Shown: piece after piece, positions 1 through 8,089 of the stretch | How the letters are laid out: each line of letters opens with the position of its first letter | Position numbering within the stretch: the stretch's first letter is position 1 | Source: Acidimicrobiia bacterium | GTDB lineage: Bacteria; Actinomycetota; Acidimicrobiia; Spongiisociales; UBA5794 | DNA: 35,129 nt | Direction of reading: 5' to 3' | Assembly: GCA_030065575.1 (NCBI GenBank) | Contig: JASJDZ010000039.1 | Span: 1 to 35,129 of the forward strand | Made by a program: the position numbers and the translations under genes | Notes under the pieces: model-generated | The model's database searches: none | What the model was told of the DNA's origin: nothing | The model's input: only the letters and a program-made list of their open reading frames with translations

Positions 1-296
1 CAATTTGTCAAACGATCGAGGCGACTGATCAACTCGGCCGTGGTCAGTCCGGAAGCAACCAATCGCTTGCGCCTGGACCCGGCGCCGCCGACCAGGCGTA
101 CCCGACACTGCAATGCACTCTCGAGAAGATCGATGACAGCACGATTCGCTTGACCCCGTTCCGCCGGCGCTTTCACTCTGATGCGCAGCGAATCGCCGTA
201 GTACCCATCCAGTTCGTTGCGTCGGGAGGCCGGGGATACCCAGGCGGTGAGCATGGCTCCGTTCGGGTGGCTGCGCACAACATTGGCGGCGGACAT
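1..296 (-). CDS. DUF167/YggU family protein (partial, C-terminus cut by window edge)
   Basis: The minus frame opens with ATG at 296 and runs off the left edge, giving 98 residues. The pattern matches DUF167 (YggU): an N-terminal strand with WVSPASRRNEL, then LRIRVKAPAERGQANRAVIDLL, then a basic VRLVGGAGSRRKRL segment, in the family order of PxA, L-V-APxxGxAN and SGxxxRxK. The biochemical role of the family is not settled. The start is 9 nt after the stop of the upstream response-regulator gene and has no clear Shine-Dalgarno site, so translational coupling is likely. In many bacteria DUF167 genes lie beside yggT and yggS. Here those genes are in the dcw block about 7 kb away, beyond ileS. Family call is good; the function is unknown. 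Confidence 0.8.
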   Translation of the reverse strand, partial: MSAANVVRSHPNGAMLTAWVSPASRRNELDGYYGDSLRIRVKAPAERGQANRAVIDLLESALQCRVRLVGGAGSRRKRLVASGLTTAELISRLDRLTN

Positions 297-305
297 GACG
301 GGACT

Positions 306-1424
306 CTAGACAGGAAGTCGTACCTGAACCGGTTCCCTGATCCCGATGTGCTCGTGGTATTGCAGGATCCGCGCTTTCGCTGCCGGGGTTAGCTCCGTGC
401 CCTCCTTCAGCAGGAGCTTCCCATCGGTCGCATAGAGATCGGCAGCGAGGAACAAGCCGGAAACGAGGTCATCGACACCAAGATCCTTGATCGTGTACCC
501 ACCGGCGGCCAGCGCCACAGCATCGATAGCATTGATGATTTCCGGGTCGATGTCGGGATGGTTCGATCGGATTCGCCCGACCGCAGCCCCTTCCTTGCTC
601 CCCTCCTGTACGTAGCGGTCGTACAGAGATGCGGCGGTGATGACGGCAACACCGGTCTCCACCCGGGCGTTGCCGGAGGCCGAAGACCCGGGAGCTAGTC
701 GCCCGACCATCTCCGCTACCACTTCGAGGCGGGGGATGTTACTGATGAGGTGGCTGGCCACTGTCGGCTGATTCTCGATCAGCTTCAACTCACCTTCGGT
801 GAGCGGTTCCCCTTCACGCCATCGATCGATGATCTCGCCGGGAACCAGGGCGTATCCAATCTCCGAGAGAGTTGCCGCCACTTCGAGGTCCCACGGACGT
901 TCAATCTCCATCTCGGCGGCGATAGCCTTGACGTAGTTCTTCAGCCGGGTGCCACGATCAGCGGCAGCCGGGTCGCGGATGGCGAGTATCTCGGCGAGAA
1001 GCGCAACGCTACCGCGTACTGTCTCTTCGAGTAGCTCTCGTTCGGCCCGGATGAGCCGCCCGTGAGCCACCGCCTCATTGAGTGCGGGCATCAGTATCTC
1101 GGGCGGACAGGGCTTGGTCAGGAATCTGAAGATCTTGCCGTCGTTCACCGCCGAGACTGCGTCGTCCAGCTCGGATTGTCCGGTCAGCAGAACCCGCACC
1201 GTGTCGGGGAACTCGTCACTGACTCTGGCGAGCAGCTGGGCTCCCGTCATGGAAGGCATCCGCATGTCCGAGACGATCACGTCGAAGGGATCTCCCCCTC
1301 GCATCATCGTCAATGCCTCAGCGCCACCTTCGGCGACTTCGATGTCGAAATCGCGCCCGAGCATGCGCCGAAGCCCTTTGAGGACCCTCGGCTCATCATC
1401 GACGCAGATGATCCGAGGATTCAC
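306..1424 (-). CDS. Response regulator with degenerate HD-GYP-like output domain
   Basis: This 372-residue protein has an N-terminal receiver domain (about 1-120) with acidic pocket D9/D10, phospho-acceptor D53 (VSDMRMP) and K104 (LTKPCPP). A helical linker follows, then a domain from about 140 that fits the HD-GYP fold by pattern (ATLSEIGYALVPGEII, LTEGELKLIENQP, AASLYDRY). The catalytic residues expected of a cyclic-di-GMP phosphodiesterase are absent: HD of HDxGK is SE (187-188), the Hxx histidine reads Q, no HHE-GYP segment is seen, and the later Asp is Ser. It is therefore probably a non-catalytic sensor or scaffold. Translation begins at GTG 1424, directly abutting the TAG stop of the HDOD regulator (1425-1427), so the two are co-expressed. 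No histidine kinase is visible nearby. Confidence 0.8.
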   Translation of the reverse strand: MNPRIICVDDEPRVLKGLRRMLGRDFDIEVAEGGAEALTMMRGGDPFDVIVSDMRMPSMTGAQLLARVSDEFPDTVRVLLTGQSELDDAVSAVNDGKIFRFLTKPCPPEILMPALNEAVAHGRLIRAERELLEETVRGSVALLAEILAIRDPAAADRGTRLKNYVKAIAAEMEIERPWDLEVAATLSEIGYALVPGEIIDRWREGEPLTEGELKLIENQPTVASHLISNIPRLEVVAEMVGRLAPGSSASGNARVETGVAVITAASLYDRYVQEGSKEGAAVGRIRSNHPDIDPEIINAIDAVALAAGGYTIKDLGVDDLVSGLFLAADLYATDGKLLLKEGTELTPAAKARILQYHEHIGIREPVQVRLPV

Positions 1425-2621
1425 CTACAGATCTCCCTCCACTACCTGCTCGGCGATGTAGCGCCAATCGTCGAGCGAGTCGGCGGTGCCGTCGGCCACG
1501 AGATACTCATGATCGATCGGAGTCATCTCGACGTCCGGTAGGAACGGTGGTTTGGCGTCTTCGGCAAGCCGGGAGGCAACGTGGGTAACAGCGACAAGTG
1601 GCCCACCAAAGCCGCTGACCGGCGACGGATGGAGGTGCTGGGCAACTGCCTCGATCACGTCGTGAGGCAGGCCCCACAGACTCAGCAACGCAGCGGCAAT
1701 CTGACCGTGATCAACACCGAGGACGAGCTTCTCCACTTCGTGAAGGGTTCGTCCTTGACCGCGTGCTTCGCCGACAATTCGTACCCAGTCATCGGGCAAC
1801 TGTGATGCAAGAACGAGCAGGCCGATACTGTGCAGCAGCCCTGCCGAGTATGCCGCTTCACGATCGGCAACCGGCACCATCTCGGCAGCGATTCGCGCCG
1901 TTGTGACTGCATGCTCCTGGAGGGCATCCGGGTTGAGGCCCTGACTGTGGGGGCCGAGCTCCAGATCACGGAACGCCTCGACGCTCAAGACCAAGGTCCG
2001 CAGGGTCTTGGTTCCGATGAAGACCACGGCTTCGCGGATGCTGGCGGTTGGACGAGGCAAACCGAAGAATGCAGAGTTGACCAGCTGCAGCACACGCGCA
2101 GCAACGCTCGGGTTCTCCTCGACGATCGCAGCGATGTCCTCCATACCGACATCCTCTGAACGAACCGCACGCATCAACCGGGTGTAGACATCCGGCTGGC
2201 TCGGTAGCGCTCGCATCCTGGCCACAACACCCCGCAACGTGGGGTCGTCGAGCAGGTCCCGAAGGTGCAGGGCACGGTCGATGGCGGCCTGCAGCTCCTC
2301 AGGAGGGCACGGCTTGGCCAAGAACTGATGGACGAGCCCGACCGCTTCGTAGGTCTGGTCTTTCTTGACCTGTCCGGTCAGCATGATTCGCGCCGTCTCG
2401 GGATGACGCATCCTCACCAGTTGCAGCAGAGCAAGGCCATCAACCCCGGGCATCTGCGCATCGGAGACGATTACATCGGCTCCCTCGTGCTCCAGGTGCT
2501 CGAGAGCCGCCTCGCTGTCGGACGCAAACGACATCTCCCAGTCGGGATGCGTTGACCGCATGGTTCGGCGGATCCCGCGCAGAACCCGCTCATCGTCGTC
2601 TACAAAAAGAACGTGAGTCAT
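1425..2621 (-). CDS. Response regulator with HDOD output domain
   Basis: This 398-residue protein has a receiver domain (1-120) with D8-D10, phospho-acceptor D54 (VSDAQMPG) and a conserved lysine in LAKPCPP. An HDOD domain follows (about 135-340), recognised by LPSQPDVYTRLMRAVRSEDVGM, then VEENPSVAARVLQLVNSAFFG and the GLLHSIGLLVLASQLP segment. HDOD domains are HD-related but non-hydrolytic and usually act in signalling or protein interaction. The ATG at 2621 lies 419 bp from the divergent ileS start, and a weak AGG-containing site precedes it. It is the first gene of a run with the degenerate HD-GYP regulator and the DUF167 gene. The input kinase and the output are unknown. The domain calls are firm; the physiological role is open. 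Confidence 0.85.
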   Translation of the reverse strand: MTHVLFVDDDERVLRGIRRTMRSTHPDWEMSFASDSEAALEHLEHEGADVIVSDAQMPGVDGLALLQLVRMRHPETARIMLTGQVKKDQTYEAVGLVHQFLAKPCPPEELQAAIDRALHLRDLLDDPTLRGVVARMRALPSQPDVYTRLMRAVRSEDVGMEDIAAIVEENPSVAARVLQLVNSAFFGLPRPTASIREAVVFIGTKTLRTLVLSVEAFRDLELGPHSQGLNPDALQEHAVTTARIAAEMVPVADREAAYSAGLLHSIGLLVLASQLPDDWVRIVGEARGQGRTLHEVEKLVLGVDHGQIAAALLSLWGLPHDVIEAVAQHLHPSPVSGFGGPLVAVTHVASRLAEDAKPPFLPDVEMTPIDHEYLVADGTADSLDDWRYIAEQVVEGDL

Positions 2622-2770
2622 AGCAAACCTGTCCGCCGCTGCTGGTTACTCCGCTTGTATCGGCGGTGGGCGGCGCGACTTTAGATGCGACTGGCGAAGC
2701 TGCGGCGAGCCATCTGCCGCAGGCTGTTGCGACCCAAGATCGAGATGTTCCCAAGACGCTTCCGCAGGTG

Positions 2771-2776
2771 TACTAT
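2771..2776 (+). promoter_or_regulatory. Candidate -10 element of the ileS promoter
   Basis: TACTAT fits TANNNT. A poor -35 candidate, TTCCCA, lies 17 nt upstream (2748-2753). A start near 2783 would place the first transcribed bases immediately before stem I of the T-box leader, which is the main reason for the call. The same hexamer serves as a candidate -10 before the DUF222-HNH gene. Confidence 0.45.
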
Positions 2777-2782
2777 CCCCCG

Positions 2783-3039
2783 ACACGGCGACGACGAGGA
2801 CGCCGGATTGGTAGTCGGCGAGTCGAGCGAGCCGGGGTTGGTGTGAGCCCGGTACTCGTCCCAATCCGCGCATCACCTCCGAGCTGCGAGAAGAGCCCGG
2901 GTTGCCCGGGGGTAGAACTTGCCGGCCACCTCAACGACATGGGGATAAACGAGCGGTTGGGCCAGTCCCAGCAAGCCGGGTGGTACCGCGGTCAACCCGT
3001 CCCGGTGAACGACACATAGGTCTTCACCAAGGCACCGCA
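2783..3039 (+). promoter_or_regulatory. Isoleucine T-box riboswitch (short-stem-I, probably translational) controlling ileS
   Basis: The near-invariant T-box sequence is at 2978-2991 (GGGTGGTACCGCGG). Its UGGU (2981-2984) can pair with the tRNA acceptor end, and U2984 matches an A discriminator. A short stem I (GAC-GCCG 2799-2805 with CGGC-GA-GTC 2816-2824) carries an apical loop containing ATT (2807-2809), an Ile codon and the likely specifier. Stem II is 2825-2858 (CCGGG 2832-2836 with CCCGG 2848-2852). A CCCGGG-TTG-CCCGGG hairpin lies at 2896-2910. Two alternative helices compete. GCGGT 2953-2957 with ACCGC 2985-2989 is the antisequestrator. GCGGT 2988-2992 with ACCGC 3034-3038, directly before the ATG, is the sequestrator. 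No U-tract terminator is seen. This fits the translational ileS T-boxes known from mycobacteria and relatives, where uncharged tRNA-Ile opens the ribosome binding site (AAGG, 3029-3032). Confidence 0.9.
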
Positions 3040-6000
3040 ATGAGCGACTCAGAACGAAACGAAACCACCGGCGACTTCTCGCGAGCTGAGCCTCAGCTCG
3101 ACCTACCCGGGCTCGACTCCAGGATCCTCCGCTACTGGGAGGAAACCGACGCATTCCAGCAGTCAGTTGAGTCCAGACCCGCAGAAGCTGAGTACACCTT
3201 CTACGACGGCCCTCCGTTTGCCACCGGGAGCCCTCACTACGGGCACATCCTCCAGGGTGTCGTCAAGGACATCGTGCCCCGCTACTGGACGATGCGCGGG
3301 TATCGGGTGGAACGCCGCTTCGGATGGGACGTCCACGGCCTACCCGTCGAGATGGAAGTCGAGAAGCAACTCGGGGTCTCCGGCCCCCGGCAAATCCTCG
3401 AATACGGCGTAGGTACCTTCAACGAAGCATGCCGTGCGATGGTCAATGCGACCACCGACGAATGGCAGGAAATCACGAACCGCATCGGTCGCTGGGTTGA
3501 CTTCGAGAATGACTACAAGACGATGGACGTCGAGTTCATGGAGAGCGTGTGGTGGGTTTTCAAGGCGCTCTGGGACAAGGGCCTCGTCTACAAGGACTTC
3601 AAGGTCCTGCCCTACTCATACGGCGCAACTACACCGCTTTCGAACTTCGAGGCGAACCTGGACTACCGCGACGTCGACGATCCTGCGATCACGGTGCGGC
3701 TCGAGGTCGTCGCTGATCAATCGGCCGCTCGCGCCGGCGACTACCTGCTCATCTGGACCACGACGCCCTGGACTCTGCCCGGCAATCTTGCGGTGGCAGT
3801 CGGAGCCGACATCGAGTACGCCCGGGTTGCCGGGTCGATCAACAAGCTTGACGGCGTGTACTGGTTGGCAACCGATCTCGTGGAACGGTTCTTTGGCGAC
3901 GACGCCGACATCCTCGACCGGGCTCGCGGCAGCGACCTGATTGGCCTCGGATATCTGCCTCCGTTTGACTACTTCGGGGAGGAACGCGATCGCGGCGCAT
4001 TCCGCGTCATCAACAGCGACGACGTGACCGTTGAGGAGGGCACCGGCCTGGTGCATATGGCACCCGCCTACGGCGAGGCCGACTTCTATGCGCTCAACGA
4101 TGCCGGGCTGGACGTCATGATCGACCCCGTCGATGCCGAAGCCCGATTCACCGACGCAGTGACCGACGTGGCCGGCAAGAACGTGAAGGATGCCGACGCA
4201 ACGCTCATCAGAATCCTGAAGGATCGTGAGCTGATAGTCCGCCACGAGCAGATCCGACATTCCTACCCATTCTGTTGGCGGACCGGTACCCCTCTCATCT
4301 ACAAGGCGATCCCAACCTGGTTCGTCAAGGTTGAGTCGTTCCGTGACCGGATGGTCGAGATCAACAAGGGCATCCGCTGGGTGCCGGAAGCAGTCGGCGA
4401 CAAGCGTTTTGGCAACTGGCTGGAAGGGGCTCGCGACTGGGCCATCAGCCGCAATCGCTACTGGGGTAGCTGTATCCCGGTGTGGGAGTGTGATGACTGC
4501 GAGGAGCAGGTTTGTGTTGGCTCCCGCGAGGAGCTGCGCGAGCTATCCGGCGTGATGGTCGAAGACCTACACAAGCACTACGTGGACGACGTGACGTTCC
4601 CCTGTCGCAGCTGTGACGGAACGATGCGTCGGGTTCCAGAAGTCCTCGACTGCTGGTTCGAGTCGGGTTCAATGCCCTACGCGCAGATCCACTACCCGTT
4701 CGAGAATGAGGAACGGTTTGCCCGCCGCTATCCGGCCAACTTCATCGCCGAAGGCCTCGACCAGACTCGTGGTTGGTTCTACACGCTGGTCGTCCTGGGC
4801 GCCGCCCTGTTCGATGAAGCACCGTTCCGCAACTGTGTCGTTACGGGCATGATCCTCGCCGAGGACGGCCGCAAGATGTCGAAGAGCTTGAAGAACTACC
4901 CGGATCCAAGTTACGTTCTCGACGAGTTCGGGGCCGACGCTCTTCGCGCCTATCTGATCAACTCTCCTGTGGTGCGAGCCGATCCGCTTCGTTTCTCCGA
5001 AAGCGGGGTCCGTGAGGTCGTTCGCACTGTTCTGTTGCCGTTCTGGAACGCATACTCGTTCTTCACTACATACGCGGAAGCCGACGGAATCACGTTGCAG
5101 GATCTTGTCGACGCGGCACCGCCCGCGGATCGTGCCGAGATCGACCGTTGGATCCTTTCCGTGTTGCAGAGCCTGATCCGCCGGGTGAACGCCGAGATGG
5201 AGGACTACCGCCTATACAACGTTATTCCCCCCATCCTCGGATTCATCGACGACTTGACCAATTGGTACATCAGGCGGTCGCGTCGTCGCTTCTGGACCCA
5301 GCGCGGTACCGATGATGACGCCGACAAGCTCGCCGCATTCGCCACCCTGTACGAAGTGTTGATGACCTTTGCCAAAGTGGCGGCGCCTGTCTTGCCGTTC
5401 ATCGCAGAGGAGATCTACCAGCGGTTGGTCCACGATCTCGACCGGTCAACACCGCAAAGTGTGCACCACACCGACTACCCCGCTGCCGATGCCGGGATGA
5501 TCGACACGGAGCTGGAAGCCGACATGGCGACCATCCGGATGATCGTGACCCTCGGACATGGGCTGAGGAAGCGTCACGAAGTCAAGGTACGACAGCCGCT
5601 CGGGAAGCTCACGGTCATCACCCGGGACTCGGCTGTGGCTGAGGCGGTCACGTCTCACGCTGCCTTGATCCGCGAGGAGCTCAACGTCAAGGAAGTGGCG
5701 ATCGATCCTGTCGAGGATCACATCGTGAACCTGTCCGCCCAGGCAAACTTCAAGGCCCTCGGGCCGCGGCTTGGGGCGCAGACCAAGGCTGCGGCAGCTG
5801 AGATCGCAGCACTGCCCCACGAGGCGATCTCGTCGCTGCTCGATGGCGGCTCGTTGACCATCGCCGGGACAGAAGTCACCGCCGACGACATTGTTGTGCG
5901 TCGGGAACCACGAGCCGGGCTCGTTGTCGCTGCCGAAGGAGCCCTTTCCGTGGCTCTAGATGTCACGGTGTCGGATTCCCTCGCCGTCGAGGGACTAGCT

Positions 6001-6237
6001 CGGGAAGTGGTTTCTGCCGTTCAGGGCGCCCGCCGCGACAAGGGGCTGGACGTCAGCGACCGGATTCACATCCTCTGGCACAGCAATGACGAGGCCATTC
6101 GCGCTGCCATCGAAGACCACACAGAGATGATCAAAGGCGAACTCCTCGCCAGGAGCCTGCAGCGGACCGAGGATGAGCAGCCGACTGCCTTCGAGATAAA
6201 CGGTGCGTCGCTCACAATCAGCTTGAGCAAGGCCTAG
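3040..6237 (+). CDS. ileS: Isoleucyl-tRNA synthetase, type 2 (eukaryote-like)
   Basis: This enzyme charges tRNA-Ile with isoleucine in the cytoplasm. The 1065-residue protein is a class I synthetase. The HIGH-type motif is HYGH (66-69, in SPHYGHILQG), the KMSKS motif is at 612-616 (GRKMSKSLKNYPDP), and WTTTPWTLPGN marks the editing (CP1) domain. A C-terminal anticodon-binding region follows. HYGH, the RYWTMRGY segment and the length place it in the IleRS2 group, whose members generally bind mupirocin poorly (family knowledge). The ATG at 3040 is chosen over an in-frame ATG at 2902 because the latter lies inside the T-box leader; AAGG at 3029-3032 is the likely Shine-Dalgarno site. The gene is monocistronic on the plus strand and converges with the divIVA-like gene, with 24 bp between the stops. 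Confidence 0.97.
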   Translation: MSDSERNETTGDFSRAEPQLDLPGLDSRILRYWEETDAFQQSVESRPAEAEYTFYDGPPFATGSPHYGHILQGVVKDIVPRYWTMRGYRVERRFGWDVHGLPVEMEVEKQLGVSGPRQILEYGVGTFNEACRAMVNATTDEWQEITNRIGRWVDFENDYKTMDVEFMESVWWVFKALWDKGLVYKDFKVLPYSYGATTPLSNFEANLDYRDVDDPAITVRLEVVADQSAARAGDYLLIWTTTPWTLPGNLAVAVGADIEYARVAGSINKLDGVYWLATDLVERFFGDDADILDRARGSDLIGLGYLPPFDYFGEERDRGAFRVINSDDVTVEEGTGLVHMAPAYGEADFYALNDAGLDVMIDPVDAEARFTDAVTDVAGKNVKDADATLIRILKDRELIVRHEQIRHSYPFCWRTGTPLIYKAIPTWFVKVESFRDRMVEINKGIRWVPEAVGDKRFGNWLEGARDWAISRNRYWGSCIPVWECDDCEEQVCVGSREELRELSGVMVEDLHKHYVDDVTFPCRSCDGTMRRVPEVLDCWFESGSMPYAQIHYPFENEERFARRYPANFIAEGLDQTRGWFYTLVVLGAALFDEAPFRNCVVTGMILAEDGRKMSKSLKNYPDPSYVLDEFGADALRAYLINSPVVRADPLRFSESGVREVVRTVLLPFWNAYSFFTTYAEADGITLQDLVDAAPPADRAEIDRWILSVLQSLIRRVNAEMEDYRLYNVIPPILGFIDDLTNWYIRRSRRRFWTQRGTDDDADKLAAFATLYEVLMTFAKVAAPVLPFIAEEIYQRLVHDLDRSTPQSVHHTDYPAADAGMIDTELEADMATIRMIVTLGHGLRKRHEVKVRQPLGKLTVITRDSAVAEAVTSHAALIREELNVKEVAIDPVEDHIVNLSAQANFKALGPRLGAQTKAAAAEIAALPHEAISSLLDGGSLTIAGTEVTADDIVVRREPRAGLVVAAEGALSVALDVTVSDSLAVEGLAREVVSAVQGARRDKGLDVSDRIHILWHSNDEAIRAAIEDHTEMIKGELLARSLQRTEDEQPTAFEINGASLTISLSKA

Positions 6238-6261
6238 GAGACCGACAACGCGGGCGGCGGG

Positions 6262-7146
6262 CTACTCGGGCGGGTTCCCGCTCTTCTCCAGACGATCCCG
6301 TAGACCGGCCAGGCGGCGCTGATAGAACCCCACATCGGGGCTCTTCTCCACCATGCCCGAAATGGGAGCTTCCCCCGGATCTGCGATCACCGGCGATGCC
6401 GACTCCGTGAGATCGATGGTCGCCCGATCCGCTGCATGCGGTTCGGCAAGGTCGTCCTCGGCTTCGTTGAGCACTACCTGCAGGCTGCCGAGGTCGTTGG
6501 CCGCGGTTGCGGCCAGCCGGCGAAACCTCGCCTCGGCATCAGCAACGGCCTGATGGAGTATGCCCAGACGCCTCTCCAGCCGAACGCTGTCCGCAAGCCG
6601 CACCCGGTTCGCCTCATTGGCTTCAGCAGTGGCGCCGGCAACGATTCTCGCCGCCTCATCACGCGCAGCCTCGGTCAGATCGTCAGCCTCGGCAGCCGCC
6701 GCCGCTCGTGACATCTGAAGCTCACGTTGCAGTTCGGCGCGTAGCTCGCGACGCTCCTGTGCGTAGCGGGCGCGGATAGCGTCTCTCTCTGCCTGGGCGA
6801 TCGCGATGAGACGCTTCGATTCCTCCTCGATGTACGACATCTCCTCGCGAGCCACAGCCTGCAGCATGGCGGCCTCCTGCCAGCTGCGCAGCCCCTCGAC
6901 TTCATCGCCCGAAGCTCCCATTACGTCGCGCAACATGCGCTCGGCGAGGTGTACCGCTTGCTGCCGGGCCCGCTGCGCTGCCGGCAGCTCGTCGGGATTG
7001 GGCTCCCGGGTTTCCTCCTGAAGAGCTTCGAAGGCCTGCAGGGCTTCTATCACCCGCGCCCGGAATCCCTCGACCTCAGACGCGTCGTACGAGTGTGAGG
7101 TTCCGGAGAACTGGATCTGCCGCGCTTCATCGCTGGAAATACCCAC
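6262..7146 (-). CDS. DivIVA-like coiled-coil protein
   Basis: This is a 294-residue protein. Residues about 8-40 (IQFSGTSHSYDASEVEGFRARVIEAL) resemble the N-terminal membrane-curvature-sensing segment of DivIVA/Wag31. Long Ala/Glu/Arg-rich coiled-coil helices span about 60-215, then an acidic linker, then a basic tail (FYQRRLAGLRDRLEKSG). DivIVA proteins mark poles and septa and recruit growth or division factors in actinobacteria. It is the last gene of the dcw block, after yggT, which is the usual actinobacterial place. GTG 7146 is the only upstream start in frame and has no Shine-Dalgarno site. A TANNNT hexamer 6 nt before it suggests leaderless transcription from its own promoter. Homology is by pattern and position and is somewhat remote, so a different coiled-coil division factor is possible. 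Confidence 0.72.
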   Translation of the reverse strand: MGISSDEARQIQFSGTSHSYDASEVEGFRARVIEALQAFEALQEETREPNPDELPAAQRARQQAVHLAERMLRDVMGASGDEVEGLRSWQEAAMLQAVAREEMSYIEEESKRLIAIAQAERDAIRARYAQERRELRAELQRELQMSRAAAAAEADDLTEAARDEAARIVAGATAEANEANRVRLADSVRLERRLGILHQAVADAEARFRRLAATAANDLGSLQVVLNEAEDDLAEPHAADRATIDLTESASPVIADPGEAPISGMVEKSPDVGFYQRRLAGLRDRLEKSGNPPE

Positions 7147-7152
7147 GGGTCA

Positions 7153-7158
7153 ATCGTA
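7153..7158 (-). promoter_or_regulatory. Candidate -10 for a leaderless divIVA-like transcript
   Basis: Read on the minus strand this is TACGAT (TANNNT), 6 nt before the GTG at 7146, which lacks a Shine-Dalgarno sequence. Such spacing would put the transcription start on the first base of the start codon. The -35 region is weak. Inference only. Confidence 0.4.
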
Positions 7159-7210
7159 ACCGGCCTCAGATGGAGATGACATCCTCAATCCCGCGCAGAC
7201 GAACCCTGGG

Positions 7211-7477
7211 CTATCCGCAGGCCAACCGCTGCAGGATGATGATGATGAAGAACAGCACCAATGGCGACAGATCGAGGCCCATGCCGCCCGCCCGTACCGG
7301 CGGCAACACGCGGCGAATAGGCGTCAAGACGGGATTGATCGCATTGGACATTCCGTCGTAGATCCTGCGGATCGGATGACCCCAGGGCAAGCGGCCGAAG
7401 TTGACCACGTAGCTGAGGATGATCCACGCCAGCAGGAAGATCCACGCGAAGTAGAGAAGCGTGCATATCAGGCCCAT
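7211..7477 (-). CDS. YggT family membrane protein
   Basis: This is an 88-residue integral membrane protein with an N-terminal hydrophobic segment (about 2-26), a loop containing the family pattern PIRRIYDGMSNAINPVLTPIRRVLPP, and a second hydrophobic segment (about 67-85) near the C-terminus. YggT proteins are short two-segment membrane proteins often encoded between sepF and divIVA in Gram-positive dcw clusters, and are suspected to help with membrane or division homeostasis. The start overlaps the sepF stop as ATGA (7475-7478). A 64-bp gap separates it from the divIVA-like gene. Family call is firm; the exact role is unknown. Confidence 0.9.
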   Translation of the reverse strand: MGLICTLLYFAWIFLLAWIILSYVVNFGRLPWGHPIRRIYDGMSNAINPVLTPIRRVLPPVRAGGMGLDLSPLVLFFIIIILQRLACG

Positions 7478-8079
7478 CAGGCGCGCGCCATGCTCGTGTC
7501 GTAGAGCCCGAGAGCAGCCAGCCGCCGCCGCTCCTCGACCCCAATCGTCTCCCCTTGCGGGGTAACGAGGATTACCCCCGTGGCGATCTTGACCATGCGC
7601 CCATCCAGCGCGTATGTGAGACCACTGGAGAAGTCAACCAGGCGGCGCACCATTGCCGTTTCCGTGTCGCGCAGGTCCAGTACGACCGACCGCCCCTCTC
7701 GGATGTGATCGGCCAGGGTCTGCGCGTCGGACAGCGTCCTGGCTTCGATCACCGCGGCCTCGCTGGAAGTGGCTTGCGCTGCCGGTGATCCGCCGGCGCC
7801 GGTGGAGCGGCCCGGCGTTACCAGGAGACCAGCCTCGGCATGCTCGGCGTTCTCGGAAACGCGCCGACGGACTGGGGCCGGCGGCTCGATCCGCCGCCCG
7901 GCAACCGAGGGAGCACCGCGAGGAGTACGACCCGGTGCGGGCTCAGACGGGCTCGGCGCGGGCGTATCGACCGTTCTCACCGCCTGCTGCGGGTCGCTGT
8001 TTGCCGCTTCGGCAGCCTCGATGTCCTCGTCGTCGACGAGTCCGAGGTAGAACATGGTTTTCTGCCACAGTGATGCCAT
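7477..8079 (-). CDS. sepF: Cell division protein SepF
   Basis: SepF binds the FtsZ C-terminal peptide and anchors the Z-ring to the membrane, replacing FtsA in actinobacteria. The 200-residue protein begins with an amphipathic membrane-targeting helix (MASLWQKTMFYLGL), followed by a proline- and charge-rich linker (about 20-100) and the SepF (DUF552) core from about 107 (VIEARTLSDAQTLADHIREG, VVLDLRDTETAMVRRLVDFSSG, VKIATGVILVTP). The ATG at 8079 is chosen because it starts the membrane helix and has GAGGA about 7 nt upstream; 25 further upstream codons look like non-coding read-through. It starts 10 bp after the stop of yggS and overlaps yggT as ATGA. No ftsA is present in the cluster, consistent with SepF being the anchor. 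Confidence 0.93.
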   Translation of the reverse strand: MASLWQKTMFYLGLVDDEDIEAAEAANSDPQQAVRTVDTPAPSPSEPAPGRTPRGAPSVAGRRIEPPAPVRRRVSENAEHAEAGLLVTPGRSTGAGGSPAAQATSSEAAVIEARTLSDAQTLADHIREGRSVVLDLRDTETAMVRRLVDFSSGLTYALDGRMVKIATGVILVTPQGETIGVEERRRLAALGLYDTSMARA

Positions 8080-8089
8080 TGGTCGTCCT

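Noticed and set aside
2902-3039. In-frame upstream ATG (2902) extending IleRS by 46 residues
   Set aside because: The stretch lies inside the T-box leader, is not IleRS-like, and the ATG at 3040 has the Shine-Dalgarno and sequestrator placement.
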